The notes beneath the pieces were generated by a model. The model saw nothing but the letters and a program-made list of their open reading frames with translations, was not told the origin of the DNA and made no database searches. Shown in pieces: positions 10,467-21,274 of a stretch of 64,000 bases of DNA; positions within the stretch are counted from its first letter, which is position 1; every line of letters begins with the position of its first letter. The DNA comes from Pollenia angustigena (Eukaryota; Arthropoda; Insecta; Diptera; Polleniidae): NCBI GenBank assembly GCA_930367215.1, contig OV884059.1, forward strand, positions 160,826,511 through 160,890,510, read 5' to 3'. The position numbers and the translations under genes were made by a program.

Positions 10467-11283
10467 AATTGTCAATAATTTTTAATTAATTTCATGTTGT
10501 AAAATTCCTTTCTTCATAAAAATAATTTAATAAAAATTAAATTTGATGAACTTTAGCCTGATTAAAAATATCAAAATTTGGATTAAAAACCATAAACAGT
10601 TCAACATAAATACCCACAATAGTAATTATTGATAACTGTTAAAAATATTTTTATTTCAGTTTATTACAAATAGGTTCCTCATAAAAAGAACAATTTTGTC
10701 TGTCAAGTGACTACCCTACTAGCCCGGCATATACCCAGCCCTTTACCAAAATTCTCAATCACGTTTTTCAATAAACTGTTGTCAATGGTTAATATCTGCT
10801 CGATAAAAATGTTTTAAGCTCTTGAACTGTTGCTGTACACTTTCGATTTCGAAAACCCCACAAATAAAAGTATTATTGCCAATTTTCAGGATTGATATCA
10901 AAACACATTTATTTTTAAAATCGTTTGAAATACAAAATTCTCTTCTTCACTAAAAACTAAAGTGAAACTTAAGTCACCGATGTGGTACACTTATTTCAAC
11001 TTAAGTTTAAATTGTAATATTTTAGCAAGGTGGCCTCAATATCACAAGAATACAACAACAACAGGCAAAGCATTAACAGTCAGCTGTTTTTTCAGACCAC
11101 CTTGTAAATAAATACACGTTTTTATATATTTTTTTTTTATATTTAGTAGTGCTACCATACTTTTATCTTAATTAAATAAGACTTTTCAAACAAAACTCAA
11201 AAATCCAATCTGTTTTAAATACGATTTAAGTTTGTTATGAAAATTAACTTAATATTGATTTAAATACTATCCTGAAAATTGGG
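10467..11283. other. AT-rich DNA with a small CAAGGTGG hairpin
   Basis: No gene seen. CAAGGTGGCCT (from 11026) and AGACCACCTTG (to 11104) form imperfect ends of a 79-bp segment containing CAGCTG. They resemble hAT-type CAAGG ends, but the flanks show no duplication. Confidence 0.45.
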
Positions 11284-11497
11284 CTATGGTGTCAAATCGC
11301 ATGATCTTGGTGGCCAATTCACTCCTCCTCGACAATGAATAATTCGATTTGCGAACTTTTCTTTCAAAAGGTCTATTTTTTCCCTTGTTGTGTGGCATGT
11401 GCGCCATCCTGTTAAAACCACATATTCTCTTCGTCTAAGTCATAAATTTTCCGCCACAAAAAGCTTCGAATAATCTTCCTGTAGCGATATTCATTGA
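11284..11497 (-). pseudogene. Decayed Tc1/mariner-superfamily transposase fragment
   Basis: Reverse-strand translation gives two pieces of one protein in different frames. The first runs NEYRYRKIIRSFLW, then DEENMWF, a stop, QDGAHATQQGKK and another stop. After a frame change the second continues REKIDLLKEKFANRIIHC and ends NWPPRSCDLTP followed by a stop. The WFQQDGA and WPPRSPDLTPLDFFLW signatures are hallmarks of insect DDE transposases of the IS630/Tc1/mariner group, where the D of QDGA and the D of PDLTP/CDLTP are catalytic. Here there are at least two in-frame stops and one frameshift. The start, the first catalytic Asp region and everything after DLTP are missing, so it is inactive. No terminal repeats for it were found. 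Confidence 0.82.
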
Positions 11498-11604
11498 ATG
11501 ATGTTACCTCAAATTCGGACACCCTTATAGAAAGCTTTGATAACTTTAATAAACTTGAAAGCTCATGTGTATTTATTTACTTGTATAACTATATTATCTT
11601 ATCG

Positions 11605-11665
11605 ATTCATAATGAAGAGTATATAAAATTCGGTATTACCTCATATAGCACTCTTACTTGTTTTC
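11605..11665 (-). repeat. Degraded copy of the AGTGCTATAT repeat
   Basis: On the reverse strand it reads AACAAGTAAGAGTGCTATAT followed by a broken palindrome region and TTTTATATACTCTTCATTA. This parallels the copy at 6975-7023, but the TTCGGCTGTGCCGAA core has been altered. Confidence 0.5.
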
Positions 11666-13242
11666 TTTCTCCTTTTTTCTTATGAAAGCAAAAAAAAGAC
11701 ATTTACTTTAATCAAAATGTATTTAAGGTGTTTTGCATTTGGGGAATAGTAACAAAAAAGAAGATGCTGTCATATTGGACTCTTCAGCTTACTATTGTTA
11801 GTAAAAAAAATTAATGGAATTTCCAATTATCAAGAAAAAGTAAGATAAAAGTAATATACGGTTTTTTAGATGTTGTAATATATAAAAGCAGCTATAGAAA
11901 AGAGTGAAATCGGCCAAATAAAAACCTTGAGAAAAAGTCAAATATCTAGCTAAAGAGAAGTCGCCCCTAGTTTCAGAACACAAATATAAATAACTTTTAG
12001 AAGCTCTGCTAAAGCAAAATTATTCAAATATTTAATTAAAATCGCAAAATCCCTTTGTGAAAAACTTATTCCCATTGCAGGACACAACTCAAAATTTACA
12101 AAAGTCCACTTTTTGCAAGAAAGCGTTATGCAGTGGGAAAATTTGTCGAATATTTTACATAAATCTAAACTAGATTTTAAAATTCAAAACTGAGAATGAA
12201 TTTTAAAGTTTTTAAAAAATATATTGTAAATATTTAATACATTTTCGATTTTGCTTCTATGAATCAAATTTCAAATAATAAAGCTACCTTACTATAGTCC
12301 TATTTCCACAATATTTCACGTAACACGTTAAGCCAAACTTTGGTTAACATACAGATAATTTTTTAAAACTGAATCATTTCCACATTCAATATTTCAAATA
12401 ATTATCATAAATATTTAAAAATATTTAAAAGAAATATACAAAATTTTCATATACAGTGACCCCTTATCTACCATAAAGGCTTACATCGATAGTGGAAACG
12501 TTATTTAGATTTTTTTAACACTTTAGTTCTTTTTTTTCACTTACTGTATTCTTCAATTAACTGCATCCTTCGTTTAAAGTAGCTACATTTAGCTTCTTCG
12601 AAAACTATAACTTAATGACCTTTAAATCTCTCTCATTTTGAGGTTAAAATGGTTTTCCCATTATTTCTTAATATGGAAAAAACGACATTGTTCATTCAAT
12701 TATGGTAAAATACATACAATTGATGGCTTTTCTAAAACAGCAAAACAAATTATGTAAATCCCCTTTAAAATAAGAAAATTTCCTCCACAAAAGTCATAAA
12801 GTAAATTAGGAAATCATTACTTTAAAAATCTGCTGTTATTCCAAACGATTACAAATACAAGTACACCTAAACAAATACCCAGCCAGTTTCATAAAAGTGG
12901 GTGTTTTAACACGAAAAAAATGTTATTACACTACTAAAAACTCCTAAGAAGTGTTTGAGTAAATATGTGCGTTATTAGAAATAGCAGCAGAAAATAGGAA
13001 ATAAAATTCTTAAACAGCTTAAAACATATGCACAAGGTATGTTAACACACCTCCGCTACTAGCGCCTAAGTACCCAAAGTATTTTGCATTTACCAGCCAA
13101 CCAACTCAAGGAAGGATAAAGGAAAAATCACACAAATGCAAAAAAAAATTCCGGTGTGCAAAACGAAACGAACGAGTATGTGAAAATCAACATTTTTATT
13201 TCACACATCCAAATCGCTATCTTTTCTTTTTTTTTTTTTGTA

Positions 13243-13279
<37 letters not shown>

Positions 13280-13961
13280 ACAAACCTGCAAAAGAAGATA
13301 AATCATTCCCCTAAGAATTGTAATGAAATTTTTCTATTTACCATCTTAAAAAGAAGGCGTGTGAATATCATGTGGAATGAAGGTGATATAAAACGTTTTT
13401 TTCTATAAGTTTGTTTCTTTGTGTAAATATTCGCTAAAAACGCCCGTTATTTTTTCGACATATGAATTTTTATGTATTTTTTTCGTACTTCTTTGAAGGT
13501 TTTCTAGCTGGAAATGTAAATTTCATTGAGTATTATCCCTAATATGTTTGTTTGATTTTCCTCTTATTCTTAGATTTTGTAAGTTTTTGCATACAGATGT
13601 TGTTGAATCAAACAACAAAAAGAAAAAAGGAAAAAGGTAAATAAACAGACAGGGAGTCACTTTTAGATTTGGATGTTGAAAGTATAGATATAGTGTTAAC
13701 ACAGATCCAACAATTTAGATAGAAACGTTTGTGTGGTTGTTTAGTAAATGAGGTTTCGGAATTCATGCCAAATATGCTTGAATATTTTCCAGGTATTTTT
13801 TTAATTTTCATATTAGTAAGGAATTACGCATAGGAAAAAGAAGGTATTTTTAGTAGGACGTTTTTGTTAAAAGAATGTTAAGAGGTTGTATAAATCGCAA
13901 TTATCCTAAAATTAAACATGTTTTGCTTAGAATAAAGTTAATCTTTTACGGAAGAAAATGA
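11666..13961. other. AT-rich non-coding DNA with long poly-T
   Basis: No gene is supported by any frame. Poly-T tracts of 13 (13227-13239) and about 31 bases (13246-13276) stand out. The plus-strand run could be the tail of a minus-strand retroposed sequence, but no retroelement body or flanking duplication is visible. Confidence 0.5.
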
Positions 13962-14045
13962 ATTGCTATTTGATAAGACTCTTGTTTCTCGTAAACCGAC
14001 AATATTCAAATTAAAATCGGCGTTATTATATGTAATGCTGACATT

Positions 14046-14112
14046 AGTGCTGGGATACTTTCGATATTTATCGATAGTTCAGATTTCACTATCGATATAT
14101 CGATATTACTAT
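14046..14112. promoter_or_regulatory. ATCGATA cluster (DRE-like)
   Basis: Within 14062-14112 the motif ATCGATA or a one-base variant occurs several times in both orientations: TTATCGATAG, CTATCGATATATCGATATT and ACTATCGAC. In Drosophila TATCGATA is the site for DREF, a promoter factor and insulator competitor. No adjacent gene is visible, and the block AGTGCTGGGATACT just before it is echoed in inverted form near 15493, so it may instead be the end of a repeat. Confidence 0.4.
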
Positions 14113-14207
14113 CGACTGAAAGTTTTTACTTGTGCAGGAAAACTTTAATTATTTTTTTATAAGTTCGTTGTTTTTATCACTTTATCGTATGTATGAGACG
14201 TATGTAT

Positions 14208-14515
14208 TAGGGATGCCAATCGGGATTGATGGATCCCGGGATTTCAGGTTTTTTTTTAAACAAGCAACATTTTATTTATGAATTTTCAAAAGGTATTATA
14301 TATATAACACATATTTTTAAAAAAGAAAAATAAGAATTATAAAAATAAAAATACAACTGAAATATAATTTTTAATAATTTTTTTTGTATAGAGTATAAAA
14401 ATTCAATAAAAACGAACATTTTTGTACACAAAAGTTGATATATTAAAAATACCGGGATTAATAAAAATAAATCCTGGGATTTTTCGGGATTGATAAATCC
14501 CGTTTGGCATCCCTA
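14208..14515. mobile_element. Non-autonomous hAT element (308 bp)
   Basis: The ends TAGGGATGCCAATCGGGATT and, reverse-complemented, TAGGGATGCCAAACGGGATT match at 19 of 20 bases. A perfect 8-bp duplication GTATGTAT flanks it (14200-14207 and 14516-14523). Additional GGGATT/AATCCC repeats lie just inside both ends. The interior is AT-rich and non-coding. The 8-bp duplication and TAGGG end place it in hAT. Confidence 0.9.
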
Positions 14516-14584
14516 GTATGTATATACGCACTTTATTTTAGATGGCAGTTTTTTAAAAATTGATAAGTACCTTTCTGATGGAAC

Positions 14585-15021
14585 CAAGGCGAATTCATAA
14601 AGGTGATATTTTCGAGTCATCTGTTTATTGTTTATTTCCTTGTGTGTATACTAAATATCAAGCGTTATTAACATTTTGTGAAAAAATTTGTTAAAATTTA
14701 AAATCTAAATCAAGAAAAAAAAATTTATTTAAATGTAATAAAACAAAAAAAGTGAGCAAAAATATTAACAAGAGGATTTTAAAAGGCGTAAGGAATACGT
14801 GGAGCCACAATAAATTTGCAATACAGGAAAAAGATTTACCTTTTAAAGCAATTTTGTATAAGTATTTCATAAACAAAGAAATTCCTTTTATATATTCAAC
14901 CAATAATTTTGACATTCACTCTAATTTTTTCCAAAAACAAAATACATAGTATTTTTTAAAAGAAAGGGATAGCTAGCGTAATGCTATCTCATTATGCGGT
15001 CACCTTTATGAATTCGCCTTG
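14585..15021. mobile_element. Non-autonomous hAT element (437 bp)
   Basis: It has a perfect 22-bp terminal inverted repeat starting CAAGGCGAATTCATAAAGG and an exact 8-bp duplication GATGGAAC at 14577-14584 and 15022-15029. CAAGG fits the hAT end consensus. Open frames of about 65-75 codons on both strands inside it overlap each other and show no transposase motif, so I treat the element as non-coding. It starts only 61 bp after the hAT element ending at 14515. The perfect ends suggest it is young. Confidence 0.92.
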
Positions 15022-15992
15022 GATGGAACCGAAGTAACAGGGATTATAGGATATTCGATTGCAACTTTAAAAACTTTTCTAAATTCGAAACCCAAAAAGG
15101 TAATCAATCTAGCGGGCTTATCCTCTAATGGTCGTTCATTGTTTTGCTTGCAATTGCATTTGGATTAGCATTTTTTTTTTACAACATTACAAAAATATTT
15201 GACATTTCAGTCCCTATACAAACATGTAAAAATTTCGACTTAAAGGCCTTAAATTAGCAGTAAAAAGCACTGCTAAGCAATCCATACCACTTGACATTCT
15301 TGTTGTTTGTATTCATTGTTGTAATTCAGCGCGAATTAATAATAGCAAGTAAAAACTTGCGGCAAAAAACTGTGCGTGTATAGCTGCTGTTAGATGTCTT
15401 CATAGCTGAATTTTAAATAATAAAAATATCGATATTTATATTTTTCCTATCGATATTTTCGATATTTTAAGACTATAGTCTATCGATAGTTTCCCAGTAC
15501 TAGCTGACATATGACAAGCAGATACCGTGAAATAACGATTTGCAAGCGTTAAGTTTTTATAGGCTGTCTTTAAAATCTGATTATTTGATTATGCATCAAG
15601 TAAACTATTTTTTTTACCTGCAACAAGTTGGATTTTTGATTGAGTGTAACTGTGAGTTGTGAATTAATTTGTTTACTTAAAAAATCGCGCGTTAGTACAC
15701 GGGCGCCCTTTTGACTTCTGTCAAAAAATGTAAAGCTAGTATTTTTTCATAGAATAAGTTATTTAAAAAGCATTTTGACGCGTTTGCGGCTGAAAGTGGG
15801 AAGGTAAATTTTGAACTTTTCAATGCGTTCTGTATTTTTGACAAGCAATCAACTGACAATAAAAAAGAGTAATTGTATAAAAAAGTCAAGAAAGGACGAC
15901 ATAAACAAAACAAACAAAAACAAAAAAGTCGAAGCTTGGAATTCTATAAGCTGAAAAGACTTTTAAAACACGTTGATTCCGCAGGAATGTTG
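15022..15992. other. Non-coding DNA with second ATCGATA cluster
   Basis: No gene seen. At 15428-15493 there are several ATCGATA/TATCGATAG cores, followed by TTTCCCAGTACTAG. This is the inverted counterpart of AGTGCTGGGATACT next to the first cluster at 14046-14112. The two clusters bracket the pair of hAT elements. Confidence 0.45.
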
Positions 15993-16438
15993 TAGTTATA
16001 ACCATGTCCTAGTAACCACGAAAATTATAATTTTTGTAATTTTTCTCAAAAAAGTTCACGCACCAATTGGTTTTTCCAAACCAATGCAATTTCGAATATT
16101 GAAAATTTTATACGGTGTTTTTTTTATTAATTTTTAATTTTTTTTCGTTAAAAAAGGTTCAAGATAGGTTTTGGTTTGCGGAAAAATGTCTTACCATCTC
16201 TAAATATTAATGAAATTTCTTACTTGAGCTATTTTTTGTTTAAAAAAACATATTAATAATATTTTTTAACCAAAAATGAAATTTAAAAATTTTCAAAACT
16301 TCATCGCGGTTGGTAGGTGAACTTTTTTGACCTTAACGAAAAAATAAATATACGTTCCCTTATAGTTTTTTATGTTCTATTGGACTGTGCTATGCCAATT
16401 TTGATATTTTAAAAAATTGTCAAAAAGTTATATCCCTA
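15993..16438. mobile_element. Probable decayed hAT-like MITE
   Basis: The right end reads GTTATATCCCTA, i.e. TAGGGATATAAC inward, a typical hAT-like terminus. The proposed left end, TAGTTATAAC, is a degraded partner. A clear inner inverted pair supports a single element: TCAAAAAAGTTCACGCACCAA (16046-16066), written here only as TCAAAAAAGTTCAC plus flanks, against GGTGAACTTTTTTGA (16316-16330). No 8-bp duplication is preserved. Confidence 0.42.
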
Positions 16439-16924
16439 ATGAAGATATGCTAGAACTATTTAAGATTTTCTAGTGCCTTAAAGTGCATTCCATCATCGGC
16501 AATACAATTTCACTCAATGCTTCATTTTTCTCAGGGTATTTTAGTAAACTATTATTTGCCGTATATTTAGAACTTTTTGGAACGGAGTCAAGATTTATTT
16601 AGCGCATATTTAAGTCAAGCTGATCCACATCAATTAAAGGTGATTAATAAGTCATGACATCGGAGGATGCCTGCAACTTATCATTTGAGGAAACTTTAGA
16701 CAACAAACTTTGTTTTTTTTTTTAATCCAGTACAAAATATCTCCAGAGATAACATCTGTATAAAAATGTATATAAAAAATTAAATTAAAAAATCCAATAT
16801 TTGGATATCCATCGGATATTAGTTACAAGTTTATTTGTAAGAAACGTATGTTTATCTCTACATTCAATATTGTATATTGAGTATGAATATATTTAATATT
16901 AAGAATATTCTCACACAAGTTGCT
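16439..16924. other. AT-rich non-coding DNA
   Basis: Nothing recognisable beyond simple AT-rich sequence and short ATTGAGTATG-type runs. Confidence 0.5.
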
Positions 16925-17196
16925 ACCCAGTAAAAACTTCGCCTACAAAATAATGTGTTGAGTAATCAGAAAAACATAAGAGCACTACTTACAATTCTAC
17001 TGAAAGAACCAATGAATTTTACAAGGGAGTCCCAAAATGAACGCATTAAAAAGTAAGTCATTATTTTTTTACCTGCACACATCCAGAAAAAAGTAGTTAT
17101 AGAAGTTGTTATAGATGTAGTTATAGAAGAAAGCGACAAAATAATGAGTTAAAGAAGCTATTCATTTTGAAAAAGTAGGCGAAGTTTTTACTGGGT
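16925..17196. mobile_element. 272-bp MITE with perfect 22-bp CCCAGTAAAAAC ends
   Basis: ACCCAGTAAAAACTTCGCCT plus AC at 16925-16946 is the exact reverse complement of 17175-17196. The interior is AT-rich, with AAAATAATG repeated just inside both ends. The ends are intact, yet the flanks (GTTGCT left, GGGTATT right) show no convincing target duplication, so the superfamily is not assigned. Confidence 0.75.
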
Positions 17197-18155
17197 GGGT
17201 ATTTAAATTTTAAAACGAAATTTTTTTTTTGTAGTACATATTTTGAATTGTTTTTATTTTTTTGTTTTAAGAGCACACAATTTGTACTCGCATCATTCAT
17301 AATGTTTTTTTTTACTTTTGTTTTGACATTCTTCATAAAAAGTTTAAGTTTGCCCAAAATTACAATTAGAAAAATATTTTAATTACAGATACATTTACAA
17401 CAAAAGTAAGGAAAACAATGCACTGTGCAAACGATCACTAACGTACACAGATAAATATTACGTCAAATCAATTGTCATATTGAATACCGAATTCGACAAT
17501 ACAATTAATTTTTTAATCCAACCAACAACCGAATTTGTAACTATAAAAAATACTTTTGTTAACTAAAATTGTTAACATTCAACAAATATTTTTAACAATG
17601 AGTTTGTAACATTATGTAAAATATTTGTTAGCAATCAAATAAAAAAATTATTACAAATTGGTCAGTTTAACAAAATGTTTTGTTGCTTTTTAATAAAATG
17701 TATGGCAATTTTAACAGAAAGAGATTCTTTAAAAATGTTGATCTTATCAATATTTTATTTAAATATAATAAAAATCTCATCACAAATAAATATCTTTAAC
17801 ATAAACGGACTTAGAAGGGGATGGAAGAATGTTTTTAACACGTGCTCAAAACGGATTCTTGACACAATCATCAAATATGTATACATATGTACATAATTTC
17901 AAAACTAGAATAAATTAGACCGGGTCAAAATTTCGGTAAGAAGTTTTAAATAATTGCTTGACTTACCCCTTAGATGGACTTTGTTTTCAATAACAGTCCC
18001 AGCATTAATTTTTTACGACATCAAAATTTATTTATTTTTTTCTTTTTGTATTAAAAATTATTGACAGAAAATGTTATTAATTTTTCAACTAAAGTCAATT
18101 GTTAATATGACAATTTACAAACAATTTAATTCAGAAAATTCGTTAAAATTTTTGA
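17197..18155. other. AT-rich non-coding DNA
   Basis: No gene supported. TACACAGATAAAT at 17444 resembles the CACAGA terminus of the family at 62574-62876 and is preceded by TA, so 17446-18647 could be one 1.2-kb member with TA duplications. The left end otherwise does not match the family, so I do not claim it. Confidence 0.4.
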
Positions 18156-18160
18156 GTCAA

Positions 18161-18441
18161 AAAGTAATTTCAATTTTTGGGAATACAAAATTTTAATTTC
18201 AAAAGATTTTGTTATTCGTGCTTAATTCCCAGTTTTTATTCTTGATAAAAACACTTGAAATTTATTGTTGATGGGATAAGCTATTCCTATGCGCATTTCA
18301 CTGGTTGCTTAGGCCAGATCATCAGGAAACTTCATCCATAAAGATTTTAGAAAAACTAAAGATATTAAACCAAATAACAAAATCTTTTGAAATTAAAACT
18401 TTGTATTCCCAAAAATTGAAATTACTTTTTGATAATAAACA
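18161..18441. repeat. Large hairpin with about 57-bp arms
   Basis: Positions 18161-18216 (AAAAAGTAATTTCAATTTTT, then GGGAATACAAAATTTTAATT and CAAAAGATTTTGTTAT-type sequence) are repeated in reverse complement at about 18382-18441 with one or two mismatches, around a loop of roughly 165 bases. The loop is less AT-rich (TGGTTGCTTAGGCCAGATCA). It lies immediately left of the repeat at 18471-18647, and both may belong to one larger element. Confidence 0.75.
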
Positions 18442-18470
18442 GGCAAGTACACGGCCTAAAAAAACACTAC

Positions 18471-18647
18471 TTGACAATATTAATTTGCATCAGTAAACAA
18501 ATTAATAATATCAATTAAACGTTTAATTCACTTGATTAAACGTTTAATTGACCTCATTAAACGTTTAATTCGCTTGATTAAATTTTTAATTAAAACTGAT
18601 TTTTTAATTTAATTAATGCTTTTACTGGTGCAAAATTTTGTTCTGTG
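18471..18647 (+). mobile_element. Partial copy of the TA-flanked ATTAAACGTTTAAT family
   Basis: It matches 62701-62876 along its whole length, from TTGACAATATTAATTT to the terminal GCAAAATTTTGTTCTGTG, followed by TA. It contains tandem GATTAAACGTTTAATTCACTT-like modules of about 22 bp (18514-18583) centred on the palindrome ATTAAACGTTTAAT. The left half present in the other copy is absent here. Confidence 0.75.
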
Positions 18648-19056
18648 TATGCGGTATTTAGTTTTCTTAGTTTTCACTATCAGTATTTTACTAAAATTAT
18701 TTCAAGCGCAAAATAAGTAATAAAGTTTATAGATTATAAGAAGACATCAAAAACTTAAGGTTTATAGGTAAACATTAGAAATTTATGGGTAAAAATTAAA
18801 ATAAATCGTTGTCATTGCTTATAACTCAACCACTTGTGAAGCGATCTAATTAAGTTTTAATAGCAAACTATACCAAACTATATATGATACAAAAATATAA
18901 AGATCTAGTAACCATCATATGGGGTCTTCGGAAACCTCATTCCAAACCAGACTTTATAGGGAGCATGGTTAATATTTTAGAAGTTACAAACGGAATGATA
19001 AATTTTTTTGTTATATACATATTTTGATTTCGTATATAAATTAAATAAATACCTAC

Positions 19057-21266
19057 TAGAGGTCTGCAAGAATAAATAAAAACCAATTTCAACACACTCA
19101 TTTGTTTTTCAACTACAATGTGTCGAACACCCAATAATAAAGAAACAAATGAAAGAATAACTAAAGACAAAACGAATAAAAACTCATTCAATTCAGTCAA
19201 TTAAAGTCAAATGAGTGAAATATTCATATATAATTTGAATGTAAATTTTCTGTACCTACACATTACGTATGTATGTGTAAGCTTAACTCTTATAAATAAA
19301 AGAAGCCACAAGCTTACACACGTATTATGTCAATGTATTCAAATAAATGTATGGACATTCAATAATTCAAAAATTATTCGAATATTTTTTGTAAACTTGC
19401 TCTCTCTAACGGGTCATTCCACTGTTTTGTTATTTATGAATGACTCTCAAATTCATTTACAGTAAACAAGTATTTTATTCAATTCATTCTCTCTTATTTT
19501 AATATATGGTTTGATCTTTTCTTACATTTTTGAATGTTTAATATTTGAGTCAGCGTTGCCAGAAGATTTGGAGAGAAAATCTTCTTTTGGCGAAAAAAAA
19601 TCTTATTTTGAAGAGAAAAATCTTGAAATTTTTTATAACAAAGGCAAAAAAGTAAAAATTATTATGTTTTAAAAGAAACTACTTTTTATTATGGAAACTA
19701 CATATTTAAATTAAAATACGTAATTGCGGTATGTATACAAAATTAAATTGTAGGTTTAAAATTGTGTTTTTGTTATATTTTCCAAAAAAAATACATTTTA
19801 AATGCACTTAATTTCTAATAAATAAAAACGTAAAATAGTCCATCTATATAAAGAAGTTTCATCTAAAGTAATTAAATTCTTATATTAGAGATGTATAAAT
19901 TTTGGGCAAAAAAATTTTGTTTGGGAGCTATAAAGCTCATACATCATATGAAATCTTGAGGGTTCTCAATTTAATATTATATTTTTTGATACCGTTGTTA
20001 TATCGAAGGCATTTTGAGAAAATTGCATTTAAAAAAAGCTCACTGAAAACTATGGATTTTCTTAAATATATTCATAATGAATTTTTATTAAAATAATGTT
20101 GGTACACGTTTAAACAGATATTCTACAGCACTTATGTATAAATACTTTGTTTACAAATTATTATAAACATGGAATGTGGTATTTTCAAACCAAAAGCTTC
20201 ATAACCCTTAACTGTAACTTTTTACCACTTTTGGTCTAGGCAGACCACAATTAGAACAGCTAAAAACCCCAATTAAATAAAAAGTTCATAAACATATTTT
20301 TTTTTTATTAAACGTATGTTATTTGCTAGATTATACGAATTTGTTATATATTTTTATTATTTTATTTTACATGCAAGTCATCGAATATGTAGTTCTTAAT
20401 TTTGCACATTGCTTTTTCGAATCAACCACACATTTCATTCAAACTTGATTCGTTTAATTCAGAACATATCATATATTGAATTCACGTTTCTGTTTTTTGA
20501 TATTTTTTCCTATTTGAAAAATATTGCAAGAAAACAAGAATTCGGTCTGGCCAAAAGGATAATTTCATAGACGTTTATATAAAAATAAAATTTCACCCCA
20601 CTAGTTTGCTTCAATCGAATCCAAAATAGTTTCGATTCAGCACGTATCATTATAGAACTCACGCCCGTGTTTTTTTGTTATATTGGAAAAATATTGTAAG
20701 GAAACACACAAATTTGGTCTGGCCCTAGGGCTAGGTAATCCTAGGGCTTAGTTCCATTATTTTTACCTTTTGGTACTAAGACATAGTAACTAAATACATG
20801 AACTTTTTTATTCTTTAATAAATTAATCTTTAAATATATACTATACATTTTTTCTTTTCACAAATAATTTTTTTATCAATATTCCCAAAATGAACAACCG
20901 CGAATCTATGATGCTTTTTTAATGTTTTGTATGCCCAGAAATAATGATGCATGGTAGTACAAAAGGACAAAAGTGTGCAAACCCAATAGACAACTAGCTG
21001 ATATAAAACCTAATTGTTTTAAAAATTTACTGTTTAAAAAACTGTAAAAGAAAATTATGTATGTATGTTGGTTGTACAAACTTAAAGTTAAAAATCTTTA
21101 TATCTGAAAAAAAATCTTAATTTGAGAAAAAAAATCTTTAAATCTTATTTTGTTCAAAAAATCTTGAAAAATAAGATAAAATCTTAATTCTGGCAACGCT
21201 GATTTGAGTAAATGTTGTGCACTTTGAATAAAGGCAAACAAGTGAATTATTCAAAGCAGACCTCTA
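19057..21266. mobile_element. Outer hAT element interrupted by another hAT
   Basis: The ends TAGAGGTCTGC and GCAGACCTCTA form a perfect 11-bp inverted repeat, flanked by an exact 8-bp duplication ATACCTAC (19049-19056 and 21267-21274). The total span is 2210 bp, but 1651 bp plus one 8-bp duplication belong to the nested element 19551-21201, leaving an original of about 551 bp. The outer part repeats CTCATTTG/CAAATGAG and TTATTC/GAATAA motifs near its ends. No transposase is encoded. Confidence 0.88.
19551..21201. mobile_element. Nested non-autonomous hAT element (1651 bp)
   Basis: The ends CAGCGTTGCCAGAA (left) and TTCTGGCAACGCTG (right) are perfect 14-bp inverted repeats. ATTTGAGT flanks it on both sides (19543-19550 and 21202-21209), an 8-bp duplication. 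CAGNG ends are the hAT consensus. Both ends continue into arrays of AAAATCTT/AAGATTTT motifs. Internally, about 110 bp is duplicated with about 170-bp spacing (roughly 20445-20557 and 20617-20727, each ending AAATTTGGTCTGGCC or AATTCGGTCTGGCC), and TGGTCTAGGCAGACCA is a palindrome near 20234. No frame of convincing length encodes a transposase. Confidence 0.9.
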
Positions 21267-21274
21267 ATACCTAC

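Noticed and set aside
13227..13276. Poly-T as proof of a retroposed gene
   Set aside because: No retrocopy body, intronless frame or target duplication can be seen next to it.
17446..18647. One 1.2-kb TA-flanked element with CACAGA ends
   Set aside because: Only about 9 bases at the left end fit the family, and TA flanks are common in AT-rich DNA. Only the right 177 bp are supported.
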